DNA of 44,914 bases. Origin: Campylobacteraceae bacterium (GTDB taxonomy: Bacteria > Campylobacterota > Campylobacteria > Campylobacterales > Sulfurovaceae). Shown in pieces: positions 32,234 through 40,522 of the stretch (the stretch's first letter is position 1; each line of letters begins with the position of its first letter). Where the stretch lies: the NCBI GenBank assembly GCA_027068975.1, contig JALXFN010000119.1, positions 1 to 44,914 of the forward strand, read 5' to 3'. Made by a program: the position numbers and the translations under genes. The notes beneath the pieces are model-generated. The model worked only from the letters and a program-made list of their open reading frames with translations, searched no databases and had not been told where the DNA came from.

Positions 32234-34807
32234 CTACCCAACCATAGCCTCTAACTCTTCTTTAGAAACTTTGTTGAAGTTAAGATACTTATAAATCTCA
32301 TCTGTCATTTCAGGTTTGATTTTGTCTGCAACTATCTCTGCATATTCAGCAGCGGTTGGCAACTTACCTTTAAGTGCAACAACAGCTGCAAGTTCTGCTG
32401 AACCAAGGTAAACTTGTGAACCTTTTCCTAGTCTGTTGTCGAAGTTTCTTGTAGATGTAGAGAATACCCATGCATTTTGTGCAACAGATGCTTGGTTACC
32501 CATACAGAGTGAACAACCTGGAATCTCTGTTCTAGCTCCAGCCATACCAAATACAGAGTAGTAGCCCTCTTCTTGAAGTGTCTTCTCATCCATTTTAGTT
32601 GGAGGACAAATCCATAGTTTGGCTTTTACTGCACCTTCTCCTCTTAGTACCTCGGCACTTGCTCTAAATAGACCAATATTTGTCATACAAGAACCAACAA
32701 ATACCTCATCAATCTCTGTTCTTAGACCAGCTTCATGAATCTCTGTTAAAGTCTTAACATCATCTGGGTCATTTGGACAAGCTAAGATAGGCTCTTTAAT
32801 CTCATTGAGGTCAATCTCAATCACAGCAGCATACTCTGCATCTTTATCTGCTTCAAGGAGTTCAGGATTAGCAATCCATGCTTTCATTTTGTCAGCTCTT
32901 CTTTGAAGTGTAGCAGCATCTTGGTAACCTTGTGCTATTAACTCTTCTATAAGAACAATATTTGACTCTAGGTACTCAATAATAGGCTCTTTGTTAAGCT
33001 TAACGGTACAAGCAGCAGCTGAACGCTCAGCAGATGCATCAGAAAGCTCAAATGCTTGTTCACACTTAAGGTCTTCTAAACCTTCAATCTCTAGTACACG
33101 ACCTGCAAAGATATTTTTCTTACCTTTTTTCTCAACAGTTAAAAGACCATCTTTGATTGCTTGGTGAGGAATAGCATTAACAAGGTCACGAAGTACAATT
33201 CCAGGTTGAATCTCACCTTTAAATCTAACAAGAACAGACTCTGGCATAGTAAGAGGCATCATACCTGTAACAGCTGCAAAGGCAACAAGACCAGAACCAG
33301 CAGGGAATGAGATACCAATAGGGAAACGGGTATGGCTATCTCCACCTGTTCCTACTGTATCTGGAAGACACATTCTGTTTAACCAAGAGTGAATAACTCC
33401 ATCACCTGGTCTTAGTACAAAACCTTTTCTCTCTGTCCAAAACTTAGGAAGTGTATGTTGAAGTTTAATATCGGCAGGTTTTGGGTAAGCTGCGGTGTGA
33501 CAGAATGATTGGAGTACAAAATCAGCACCAAAGTTAAGTGCAGCTAACTCTTTTACCTCATCTCTTGTCATAGCACCTGTTGTGTCTTGAGAACCTACAG
33601 TAGTACAAACTGGCTCACAGTAGACACCTGGTTTAACACCCTCTAGTCCACAAGCTTTTCCAACCATCTTTTGAGCAAGAGTATACCCTTTTCCATCATC
33701 TTCTGGTTGTGCAGGAGCCATAAATACATCACTAGCACCAAGTCCTAAAGCCTCTCTAGCTTTTGCTGTAAGACCTTTTCCAATGATTAGTGGAATACGC
33801 CCACCAGCTCTCATCTCATCTGGAAGAGTATTTGGTTCAAGATTAAACTCACTTACCACTTCACCATCTTTTTCAATTACACCTTCATATGGTTTAACGG
33901 TAATTACATCACCCGTCTCAAGTTTAGCTACAGGAGCTTGAATAGGAAGACATCCACTATCTTCTGCTGTGTTAAAGAAGATTGGAGCAATAATATCACC
34001 AATAACAACCCCACCTGTTCTCTTACCTGGGATAAATGGAATATCTCTACCCATATGCCACTGAACAGAGTTAATTCCTGATTTTCTTGAAGACCCTGTT
34101 CCTACAACATCACCAACATAAGCTAGAGGAAGACCATTTTTCTCTTTAAGCTCTGCCATTGTCTCAAGTGGTTTCTCCATTCTGTTAACCAAGAAAGAGT
34201 TAGCATGAAGTGGAATATCTGCTCTAGTAAATGCTTCTGATGCAGGAGAGAGGTCATCTGTATTTGTTTCACCTGGAACTTTGTAAACTGTTAGTTTAAT
34301 CTCTTTTTCCATTTCTGGCTTATTGTAGAACCACTCAGCATTTGCCCAAGACTCAACAATCTCTTTTGCTAAAGCATTTCCTTCGTCCATAAGAGTTTTA
34401 ACATCATTAAATGAGTCATAAACAAGAAGTGTATTTTTAAGCTCATTGGCTGCAGCTTGAGCTACCTCAGCATTATCAGACTTAAGTGCCTCTACTAATG
34501 GTGCCACATTAAATCCACCAAGCATAGTTCCTAAAATTTCTATTGCCTTAACTGCATCAATTGCTTCACAAGAGGTATTCCCCTGAACAATGTCATTTAA
34601 AAATGCTGCTTTTACATAAGCTGCATCATCAACACCTGCTGGTACATGTTGCGTAAAAAGCTCCATTGCATAATCTGCATCTTCAATTGGATTAGCTTTT
34701 AATAACTCTACTAACTCTGCTACTTGGTCAGCTGTTAAGGCGAGTGGTGGAACACCTAATTCAGCACGTTCCTCGGTATGTTTTCTATAATCTGCGAGTA
34801 ATGACAT
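32234..34807 (-). CDS. acnB: Aconitate hydratase B (possibly also 2-methylisocitrate dehydratase)
   Basis: An 857-residue [4Fe-4S] enzyme that interconverts citrate and isocitrate in the TCA cycle, oxidative or reductive. The order is that of AcnB: an N-terminal HEAT-like domain (1-160), the swivel domain with [16 protein letters not shown] (about 230-245), then the catalytic domains with GGDSHTRFP, the cluster cysteines in [10 protein letters not shown] and [11 protein letters not shown]. Length is close to the E. coli enzyme. AGGAG five bases before the ATG is part of an inverted repeat (34813-34858), so translation may be controlled; apo-AcnB is also a known mRNA-binding regulator. Confidence 0.97.
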   Translation of the reverse strand: MSLLADYRKHTEERAELGVPPLALTADQVAELVELLKANPIEDADYAMELFTQHVPAGVDDAAYVKAAFLNDIVQGNTSCEAIDAVKAIEILGTMLGGFNVAPLVEALKSDNAEVAQAAANELKNTLLVYDSFNDVKTLMDEGNALAKEIVESWANAEWFYNKPEMEKEIKLTVYKVPGETNTDDLSPASEAFTRADIPLHANSFLVNRMEKPLETMAELKEKNGLPLAYVGDVVGTGSSRKSGINSVQWHMGRDIPFIPGKRTGGVVIGDIIAPIFFNTAEDSGCLPIQAPVAKLETGDVITVKPYEGVIEKDGEVVSEFNLEPNTLPDEMRAGGRIPLIIGKGLTAKAREALGLGASDVFMAPAQPEDDGKGYTLAQKMVGKACGLEGVKPGVYCEPVCTTVGSQDTTGAMTRDEVKELAALNFGADFVLQSFCHTAAYPKPADIKLQHTLPKFWTERKGFVLRPGDGVIHSWLNRMCLPDTVGTGGDSHTRFPIGISFPAGSGLVAFAAVTGMMPLTMPESVLVRFKGEIQPGIVLRDLVNAIPHQAIKDGLLTVEKKGKKNIFAGRVLEIEGLEDLKCEQAFELSDASAERSAAACTVKLNKEPIIEYLESNIVLIEELIAQGYQDAATLQRRADKMKAWIANPELLEADKDAEYAAVIEIDLNEIKEPILACPNDPDDVKTLTEIHEAGLRTEIDEVFVGSCMTNIGLFRASAEVLRGEGAVKAKLWICPPTKMDEKTLQEEGYYSVFGMAGARTEIPGCSLCMGNQASVAQNAWVFSTSTRNFDNRLGKGSQVYLGSAELAAVVALKGKLPTAAEYAEIVADKIKPEMTDEIYKYLNFNKVSKEELEAMVG

Positions 34808-34812
34808 CTAGT

Positions 34813-34858
34813 CTCCTATTTGTTAAAATAATTTTGATATATTCTATACTAATAGGAG
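34813..34858 (-). promoter_or_regulatory. Inverted repeat covering the acnB ribosome binding site
   Basis: AATAGGAG on the minus strand (complement of 34813-34820), which contains the acnB Shine-Dalgarno, is exactly complementary to CTCCTATT at 34851-34858. The 30 bases between hold a TATAGAAT-like -10. A transcript starting upstream of 34858 could hide its own RBS, while one from the internal promoter would not carry the upstream arm. Confidence 0.45.
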
Positions 34859-34930
34859 TTATATTGTTACTTTCACGCACACTATTTTCATAGAGTTCAT
34901 TCTTTTGTGTAGTTCGGTTACAAGAGATAC

Positions 34931-37276
34931 TTAAAGCAGTATCTCACGTTGTCCTTTATTGTTAGGAGTAGATAAAACCCCCATCTCTTGAAGCTGTTCT
35001 ATAATATTTGCTGAACGATTATAGCCTATTTGTAACTTTCTTTGTAGATAAGATATAGATGTTTTTTGGTCATTTAAGATAATCTCTTTTGCTTGGTCAT
35101 AAAGCTCATCAAGGTCACCTATGACACCAACACCACTCATTAAAGAACCCTCTTCCTTAACCAAGTAACGCTCATCATACTCTGGGGCTCGTTGTGCCTT
35201 TAAAAAGTCTACTATCTCTTCTATCTCCTCTTCTGAGTTCCATGGAGCGTGGATTCTTACCAAACCATTGGTTCCTGGAGGGGTAAAAAGAGCATCTCCT
35301 TTACCAAGTAGACTGTCTGCACCTAAGGCATCTAAAATAACCTTTGAGTCAATTCTTTGTCCTACCCTATAACTTAAACGAGCAGGAAGGTTTGCTTTAA
35401 TAAGTCCTGTTACAACATCAACACTTGGTCTTTGTGTTGCTACAATAAGGTGAATACCTGCTGCTCTTGCCATCTGTGCTAAACGTGCAATAGAGTACTC
35501 AACATCTTTCCCTCCATTCATCATAAGGTCAGCGAGTTCATCAATTACTACGACTATATATGGGAAAGGTTCTCCACCTTTTTTACTCATTTTTTCATTA
35601 TAGTTTTCTATATTTTTAGTACGACTCTCAGCCATCATTTTATAACGACGCTCCATCTCTCCTACCATATTTGCTAACGCTGCTATGGCTTTTGTTGCAT
35701 CGGTAATAACAGGAGTAATAAGATGAGGTATATCGTTATAGATAGAAAATTCTAGCATCTTAGGGTCAATCAACATCAACTTTAAATTGTCTGGGTCATT
35801 TCTATAGAGTAAAGAGAGAATCATTGCATTAATCCCAACCGATTTACCAGAACCTGTTGTACCTGCTATAAGTAGGTGAGGAAGTTTTTTCAAGTCAGTT
35901 ACAAAGGCATTACCAACAATATCTTTTCCCATTGCCATAGTTAAAGGTGACTTTGCTGTCATAAAGAGTTCACTCTCCAAGATATCACGTAAATAGATGG
36001 TGTCAAAACTATCATTTGGAATCTCTATACCTACTACATCTCGCCCAGGAATTGGGGCTTGTATACGAATCGTCTCTGCTCTTAACGCCATAGCTAAGTC
36101 ATCTTGTAAATTTAAGATTTTAGATACTTTTACATTGGCAGCTGGTTTAAATTCAAAAGTAGTAACCAGTGGTCCAGAGTAAATGTCCATTACTTCACCT
36201 GTAATTTTAAACTGTCCTAACTTCTCTAAGAGTTCATGAACCTTTCTGTCTATCTCTGCTTCATTTATTTTTCTCTTTTCATCAGGAGCAGGTTCTAAAA
36301 ACTCTAATGGTGGCAATATAAAGTCTTCTGGTTCTTCAAAAACGCCTCTCTCTATCTCATCCATAAGCTGACGGTTTTGGTCCAACTCTTCTAAAATATT
36401 AATTGAAGCGTGAGGCTCTTCCTCTATCAACTCTTCTTTAACCTTTTTCTTTTTAACTTTTTTCTTTGGAGTAGTTTTTTGAACTTCTATAGGCTTTTCG
36501 ATTGTCCCTTTATCCACATCATTATCTATAGAAGTAAGTATATTCCCTAAATCCTCCAAAGGTCTATCTTCAAACATTAACTCTTCATTATGGTTGACTT
36601 GTGCTGGAGGTGTTTTTTTAGGTACTCTCTTCTTATGCACTATTTTTCTTGGTTTTTTCTGTTGAACAGTTTGAGGTTGTGATTGTGGTTTTGTTCTTTT
36701 TCTAACGCGTCTTTGAGCAACAATAGTTGTCATCTTATCTGTACTTTGCTTATCAAAAAATGGATTTTCTATATCTAAAAAGAGTATTATTCGTGAAAAA
36801 ATATTTTTTATTTTTTCTATAAAGATGTTTTTATATTCTATAAGTTTTTTAGCCACCTTATTAAAATCAGGAAGTTCATCTAAAATAAGTATAAATGAGA
36901 CCAACATAGAGAGTAACCAGGTTAACCACATACCTGCCTTACCTATATATGGATAGAGCATATCATAGACACTCAAACCAATACTTCCACTACTATAAAT
37001 ATTGACAACCAAAACTTGAAAAATAATCAAAGATATTAAAAAGAGTACCCAGCCTACATAAAACTCTATACTTTTCAATAATCTCTTGTCATTATAAATA
37101 GCATAAAGTGGATAAATTAAAATGAGTAAGTTTACATAAGCCAAATAGCCAAATAGCTTTAAATTACCTTCCCCATAACTTTTACCAATCTGTCCCACCA
37201 TCTCAGTGGAGTGAAAAATAGTAGAGAAGGCACCATATACAAAGAGTATAAAAATAAAAATAATAAAAATATGCAC
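34931..37276 (-). CDS. ftsK: DNA translocase FtsK/SpoIIIE
   Basis: A 781-residue division-site DNA pump that clears and resolves chromosome termini. Four N-terminal membrane segments (about 5-140) are followed by a basic and acidic linker (about 160-340), then the RecA-like motor (PGRDVVGIEIPN, Walker A AGTTGSGKSVGINA, Walker B VVVIDELADLMM, ATQRPSVDVVTG) and a C-terminal gamma winged-helix (SISYLQRKLQIGYNRSANIIEQLQ). The start is set at GTG 37276: AGGAG (37281-37285 on the plus-strand scale) lies just upstream, and a TATAAT promoter at 37301-37306 overlaps what a longer ORF (to 37330) would encode. The linker is shorter than in E. coli FtsK. Confidence 0.95.
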   Translation of the reverse strand: MHIFIIFIFILFVYGAFSTIFHSTEMVGQIGKSYGEGNLKLFGYLAYVNLLILIYPLYAIYNDKRLLKSIEFYVGWVLFLISLIIFQVLVVNIYSSGSIGLSVYDMLYPYIGKAGMWLTWLLSMLVSFILILDELPDFNKVAKKLIEYKNIFIEKIKNIFSRIILFLDIENPFFDKQSTDKMTTIVAQRRVRKRTKPQSQPQTVQQKKPRKIVHKKRVPKKTPPAQVNHNEELMFEDRPLEDLGNILTSIDNDVDKGTIEKPIEVQKTTPKKKVKKKKVKEELIEEEPHASINILEELDQNRQLMDEIERGVFEEPEDFILPPLEFLEPAPDEKRKINEAEIDRKVHELLEKLGQFKITGEVMDIYSGPLVTTFEFKPAANVKVSKILNLQDDLAMALRAETIRIQAPIPGRDVVGIEIPNDSFDTIYLRDILESELFMTAKSPLTMAMGKDIVGNAFVTDLKKLPHLLIAGTTGSGKSVGINAMILSLLYRNDPDNLKLMLIDPKMLEFSIYNDIPHLITPVITDATKAIAALANMVGEMERRYKMMAESRTKNIENYNEKMSKKGGEPFPYIVVVIDELADLMMNGGKDVEYSIARLAQMARAAGIHLIVATQRPSVDVVTGLIKANLPARLSYRVGQRIDSKVILDALGADSLLGKGDALFTPPGTNGLVRIHAPWNSEEEIEEIVDFLKAQRAPEYDERYLVKEEGSLMSGVGVIGDLDELYDQAKEIILNDQKTSISYLQRKLQIGYNRSANIIEQLQEMGVLSTPNNKGQREILL

Positions 37277-37300
37277 TAAAACTCCTAAAATGTTTACAAA

Positions 37301-37306
37301 ATTATA
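37301..37306 (-). promoter_or_regulatory. -10 element for ftsK
   Basis: TATAAT on the minus strand, 24 bases upstream of the GTG at 37276. It supports the shorter ftsK reading. Confidence 0.6.
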
Positions 37307-37376
37307 GCATTTTTTTGAACAAAATCCCAAAAATTAAGTCTTTTAGAGCATATTTAACATTTTTTGTTCAAAAAAC

Positions 37377-37405
37377 TTGTTATTTTAAAAAAAAAATTGT
37401 AGAAT
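37377..37405 (+). promoter_or_regulatory. Sigma-70 promoter for the HU gene with A10 tract in the spacer
   Basis: TTGTTA (37377-37382) and TAGAAT (37400-37405) are separated by exactly 17 bases, the optimal spacing; this is one of the few promoters here with a good -35. The spacer contains ten consecutive A, a potential slippage tract that would change the spacing. Confidence 0.7.
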
Positions 37406-37436
37406 TGAGAATACAAATATTACAAAGGATTATTGA

Positions 37437-37709
37437 ATGAAAAAAGCAGAGTTTATTGATGCAGTAGCAGAAAAATCAGGTTTATCTAAAAAAGATGCAA
37501 ATGAGGCACTTTCAGCAATATTAGAGACAATTACAGAAGCACTTAAAGCTAAAAAAACAGTGAGTTTTATCGGTTTTGGTTCATTTTCTACAGTAGAGAG
37601 AGCAGCAAGAGAAGCAAGAGTACCTTTAACAGGTAAAACAGTTAAGATTCCAGCAAGAACAGCAGTTAAGTTTAAAGTTGGTAAATCTTTAAAAGATGCA
37701 GTAGCATAA
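37437..37709 (+). CDS. hup: HU-family nucleoid protein
   Basis: A 90-residue DNA-bending, nucleoid-compacting protein. MKKAEFIDAVAEKSGLSKKDA, the dimer-forming helices, GFGSFSTVERAAREARVP and the tip-of-arm/C-terminal pattern PLTGKTVKIPARTAVKFKVGKSLKDAV match HU across its full length; the arm carries the usual NP replaced by VPLTGK-type residues, still with the intercalating Pro. Length is standard for HU. RBS AAAGGA, promoter at 37377-37405. Monocistronic between ftsK (divergent) and a tRNA gene. Confidence 0.96.
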   Translation: MKKAEFIDAVAEKSGLSKKDANEALSAILETITEALKAKKTVSFIGFGSFSTVERAAREARVPLTGKTVKIPARTAVKFKVGKSLKDAVA

Positions 37710-37736
37710 TTAACAATTATTTAAGGTACATCACTG

Positions 37737-37742
37737 TATAAT
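37737..37742 (+). promoter_or_regulatory. -10 element for tRNA-Leu
   Basis: TATAAT 26 bases before the mature 5' end of the tRNA. A 7-bp palindrome (37749-37763, CCAATTT-T-AAATTGG) lies in the leader, where RNase P would remove it. Confidence 0.55.
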
Positions 37743-37767
37743 CGCACTCCAATTTTAAATTGGATGT

Positions 37768-37852
37768 GCCACAGTGATGGAACTGGTAGACTTGGTAGAC
37801 TCAAAATCTTCTGCCTTAGGGCGTGTCGGTTCGAATCCGACCTGTGGTACCA
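37768..37852 (+). tRNA. tRNA-Leu (anticodon CAA)
   Basis: An 85-base class II tRNA. Acceptor stem GCCACAG pairs with CTGTGGT; discriminator A and an encoded CCA follow (37850-37852). The T arm GTCGGTTCGAATCCGAC is perfect. The anticodon loop CTCAAAA gives CAA at 37802-37804, reading UUG. The extra arm (TGCCTTAGGGCGT region) is the long variable arm of leucine tRNAs. The anticodon stem has one T-T mismatch, which is tolerated. Confidence 0.95.
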
Positions 37853-37909
37853 CACATATTATTTCCTCATATTTTTTTAATATTTAATTCTCAATCATCT
37901 ATTATTTTT

Positions 37910-37918
37910 TGATATAAT
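37910..37918 (+). promoter_or_regulatory. Extended -10 promoter for the ubiX-coaD-tmk operon
   Basis: TGATATAAT after a run of T, 66 bases before the ubiX ATG. It matches the extended -10 before yidC in all nine positions. Confidence 0.6.
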
Positions 37919-37936
37919 TTTTTAATTTATTATTCC

Positions 37937-37957
37937 GTAGGTTCGGTAACACCGAAC
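37937..37957 (+). repeat. REP-like element in the ubiX leader: GTAG foot plus hairpin
   Basis: GTAG (37937-37940) is followed directly by a perfect hairpin GTTCGGT, loop AAC, ACCGAAC. It has the same foot but a different stem from the elements at 2901 and 16017. Being downstream of the -10 and 27 bases before the ubiX start, it would be part of the mRNA leader. Confidence 0.55.
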
Positions 37958-37984
37958 ACATATATCAAACAACATAGGAACCCC

Positions 37985-38509
37985 ATGAAACTAGTCGTAG
38001 CCATTACAGGTGCATCAGGTGTAGAGCTTGGTAAAAAATTTATAGAGCATCTACCAAACAATATAGAAGTGCATCTTATTACTACCAATAATGCTCTAAC
38101 CGTCAACCATTTTGAAAACAAAAATAACATCACCTTTCATAATAACTCCAACATAGCAGCCTCTATAGCTTCTGGCTCTTTTCAAGTAGATATTACTGTA
38201 GTTATACCATGTAGCATGAATACACTAGCCAAAATAGCCTGTGGCATAGCCGACAACTTAGTAACCAGAGCTGCAGCAGTTGCCATAAAAGAGCAAAAGA
38301 AGTTACTCTTAGCTCCTAGAGAACTCCCTTTTTCACCCATAGCCTTAGAAAACATGCTTAAACTCTCCAGACTAAATGTTATAATTGCTCCACCTGTTAT
38401 GGGTTTCTATTCAGAATCACAAAGCGTAGATGACATGGAACGATTTATTATCGGAAAATGGTACGATGTATTAGGCATAGAAAACAGTTTATATGAAAGA
38501 TGGCAATAA
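37985..38509 (+). CDS. ubiX: UbiX-family flavin prenyltransferase
   Basis: A 174-residue flavoprotein that prenylates FMN with dimethylallyl phosphate to make prenyl-FMN, the cofactor of UbiD-type decarboxylases. Signatures seen: VVAITGASGVELGKKFIE at the N-terminus, VVIPCSMNTLAKIACGIADNLVTRAA in the middle, LLAPRELPFSPIALENMLKLS and APPVMGFYSESQSVDDM near the end. Length is slightly below the usual 185-200. In Campylobacterota it serves menaquinone (futalosine route) decarboxylation. First gene of an overlapping operon with coaD and tmk. Confidence 0.95.
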   Translation: MKLVVAITGASGVELGKKFIEHLPNNIEVHLITTNNALTVNHFENKNNITFHNNSNIAASIASGSFQVDITVVIPCSMNTLAKIACGIADNLVTRAAAVAIKEQKKLLLAPRELPFSPIALENMLKLSRLNVIIAPPVMGFYSESQSVDDMERFIIGKWYDVLGIENSLYERWQ

Positions 38510-38991
38510 TGAAAACTATAAAACGAGCAATCTACCCTGGAACCTTTGACCCTATTACCAATGGTCATATTGATATTATTCAAAGAGCAGCAGAGATGTT
38601 TGATGAAATCATCGTAGCAGTTGCTGAGAATAAAGCAAAAAAGCCTATGTTTAACATAAGTGAACGTGTTTCTATGGCAAAAAAAGCCACCAAGAGTATC
38701 TCTAATGTCAAAGTCATAAGCTTTCACTCGCTACTTGTTGATTTGTCCGATGAGTTAGATGCAAATATCATAGTAAGAGGGATAAGAGCTGTAAGTGACT
38801 TTGAGTATGAGTTCCAAATGGGTTACGCAAATACTTCACTAAAAAAAGAGTTAGAGACCATTTTTCTAATGCCAAGTTTAGAGTATGCTTTTATTAGCTC
38901 CTCTATTGTTCGTTCTATTCTACCTTTTGATGGAAAAGTAGAACACTTGGTTCCTCACTGTATTTTGGCTGATATTTTGGAGAAAAAATAA
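38509..38991 (+). CDS. coaD: Phosphopantetheine adenylyltransferase CoaD
   Basis: A 160-residue enzyme making dephospho-CoA from 4'-phosphopantetheine and ATP. RAIYPGTFDPITNGHIDIIQRA carries the TxGH nucleotidyl-transfer motif, AVAENKAKKPMF the substrate loop, IIVRGIRAVSDFEYEFQM the classic CoaD block, and FISSSIVRSI the ISSTxVR-type motif. The start is ambiguous: ATG 38509 forms a TAATG overlap with the ubiX stop, while the in-frame ATG 38500 would add MAI. 38509 is preferred because family members start immediately before the first strand. Confidence 0.95.
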   Translation: MKTIKRAIYPGTFDPITNGHIDIIQRAAEMFDEIIVAVAENKAKKPMFNISERVSMAKKATKSISNVKVISFHSLLVDLSDELDANIIVRGIRAVSDFEYEFQMGYANTSLKKELETIFLMPSLEYAFISSSIVRSILPFDGKVEHLVPHCILADILEKK

Positions 38992-39575
38992 TGTATATAC
39001 TATTTGAAGGCATCGACACTTGTGGAAAAACAACACAGATAGAACTGGTAGCCCAAAAGTTTAAAAACTCTATTATTACCAAAGAACCAGGAGGAACAGA
39101 GTTTGGAAAACATGCTAGAGAGATTTTACTAAAAGATTCTCTAAGTTCAAAAAGAGCTGAACTACTTCTTTTCTTAGCTGATAGAGCTGAACACTATGCC
39201 GAAGTGGTTAAACCAAATAGTGACAAGCTTATTTTATCTGACAGAGGTTTTCTATCTGGTATAGGCTATGCTTTAGCAAATGGTGATTTTGAATTTGAAC
39301 ATCTTTTAGAACTCAATAAGTTTGCACTAGAAGATAAATTTCCAGATTTAATAATTCTTTTTCAAACAAACCTAACAACTCTACAAACAAGAATGGGAGA
39401 GAAAACCCTAGATGGCATAGAGCTTAGAGGTTTAGAGTATTTAATCTCTGTTCAAACACATATGCGAGAGAGTTTGGACAAATTAGATATTCCTTATCTT
39501 CTTATTGATGCTACTGATAGTATTGAGAATATTCATAACCTTATATTTGAGAGAATTACAAAACATCTTCTATAA
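38991..39575 (+). CDS. tmk: Thymidylate kinase Tmk
   Basis: A 194-residue kinase phosphorylating dTMP to dTDP. P-loop FEGIDTCGKTTQ (6-17), TKEPGGTEFGKHARE (about 34-48), the DR motif in LSDRGFLSGIGYA (DRY in most family members; here DRG) and LDGIELRGLEYL mark the family. The usual E-x-x-D-x-x-GKT P-loop is slightly altered by DTC. Starts on the A of the coaD stop (TAATG). The 3' end overlaps the convergent dipeptidase gene by 20 bases. Confidence 0.95.
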   Translation: MYILFEGIDTCGKTTQIELVAQKFKNSIITKEPGGTEFGKHAREILLKDSLSSKRAELLLFLADRAEHYAEVVKPNSDKLILSDRGFLSGIGYALANGDFEFEHLLELNKFALEDKFPDLIILFQTNLTTLQTRMGEKTLDGIELRGLEYLISVQTHMRESLDKLDIPYLLIDATDSIENIHNLIFERITKHLL

Positions 39576-40506
39576 CCCTCAACGCATTCTTATAAAATAT
39601 CTTCTCTACCTCATCAAAAGAGAAGCCATTTTTTAAAAGCTTATCGGAGAGTTTATACATTTGAGAACAATCTTCTATCTCAACGGGGTTTGGAATACCA
39701 TCAAAATCTGAACCCAATCCTAAAACCTCTATACCTGCTACATCTCGTATGTGTATTATGTGTCGTAACATCTCATCTAAAGTAGCTACTTGTAGCTTAC
39801 GCTCTAACACACCCTCTACTAAAAAGTTATTAAAAAAATTAATCCCTGTTATACCACCTTTGTCGGCTAAAGCCTTTAGCATCTTATCACTAAGGTTTCT
39901 TGGGTGGTCAGTCATGGCTCTACTGTTGGAGTGTGTAGCGATAATAGGTGCTTTAGAGTGCATAATCACATCATGAAACCCAGCATCTGAAAGGTGTGAG
40001 ACATCTATAAGCATATTTAAGTGGTTCATCTCTTCTACTACTTCAAAACCTTTGGGTTTTAAACCCTTACCTTGGTCTCTCCACTCAAAGTTAGAGTAGC
40101 CTAAAGAGTTTTCATGGTTCCATGTTAAAGTAATAAGTGAGATACCTTCTTCTTTAAAATATCTGAGCTTATCCAAACTTCCCTCTAAGGCTTCACCCTC
40201 TTCTATGGTTAAAAACGCTCCTATTTTATTCTCTTTTTGAGCTAAAAGTAAATCATTATAGTCTCTACAAAGGGCAATAGTATCTTGATTTTTGGCTAAC
40301 TCTTTTTTAAAGTTCTCTAGCATCGCCACGCAGTACGCATAAGAACTCTCTACCTTATGACTGTCTATATACATCGCAAAAAATTGTGCTAAAGCTTTAC
40401 CTTTCTGCAGTCGTTCTATGTCTATTTTAAAACTGTTCTTTTTTAGCTCTTCATCACTCTCTAAGAGTAGTGAGGCTGTATCGCAGTGTAGGTCTATAAA
40501 ATTCAT
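39556..40506 (-). CDS. Membrane dipeptidase family protein (peptidase M19)
   Basis: A 316-residue zinc-dependent peptidase of the renal dipeptidase group, which hydrolyses dipeptides including D-amino-acid forms. Metal-site motifs are present: IDLHCDT (4-10), the bridging Glu in TIEEGEAL, the His in LIDVSHLSDAG, and ATHSNSRAMTDHPRNLSD, with LGSDFDGIPNP near the C-terminus. No signal peptide, so it is cytoplasmic. It is followed on the minus strand by nothing close, and its end overlaps tmk by 20 bases; the TPR gene lies 16 bases upstream, suggesting one operon. Confidence 0.93.
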   Translation of the reverse strand: MNFIDLHCDTASLLLESDEELKKNSFKIDIERLQKGKALAQFFAMYIDSHKVESSYAYCVAMLENFKKELAKNQDTIALCRDYNDLLLAQKENKIGAFLTIEEGEALEGSLDKLRYFKEEGISLITLTWNHENSLGYSNFEWRDQGKGLKPKGFEVVEEMNHLNMLIDVSHLSDAGFHDVIMHSKAPIIATHSNSRAMTDHPRNLSDKMLKALADKGGITGINFFNNFLVEGVLERKLQVATLDEMLRHIIHIRDVAGIEVLGLGSDFDGIPNPVEIEDCSQMYKLSDKLLKNGFSFDEVEKIFYKNALRVIEDVL

Positions 40507-40522
40507 CTTTTCCTATCTTCTA

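Noticed and set aside
37749-37763. Palindrome before tRNA-Leu as an operator or HU terminator
   Set aside because: A one-base loop and no T-run make it a poor terminator, and it lies after the tRNA -10; left as leader sequence.
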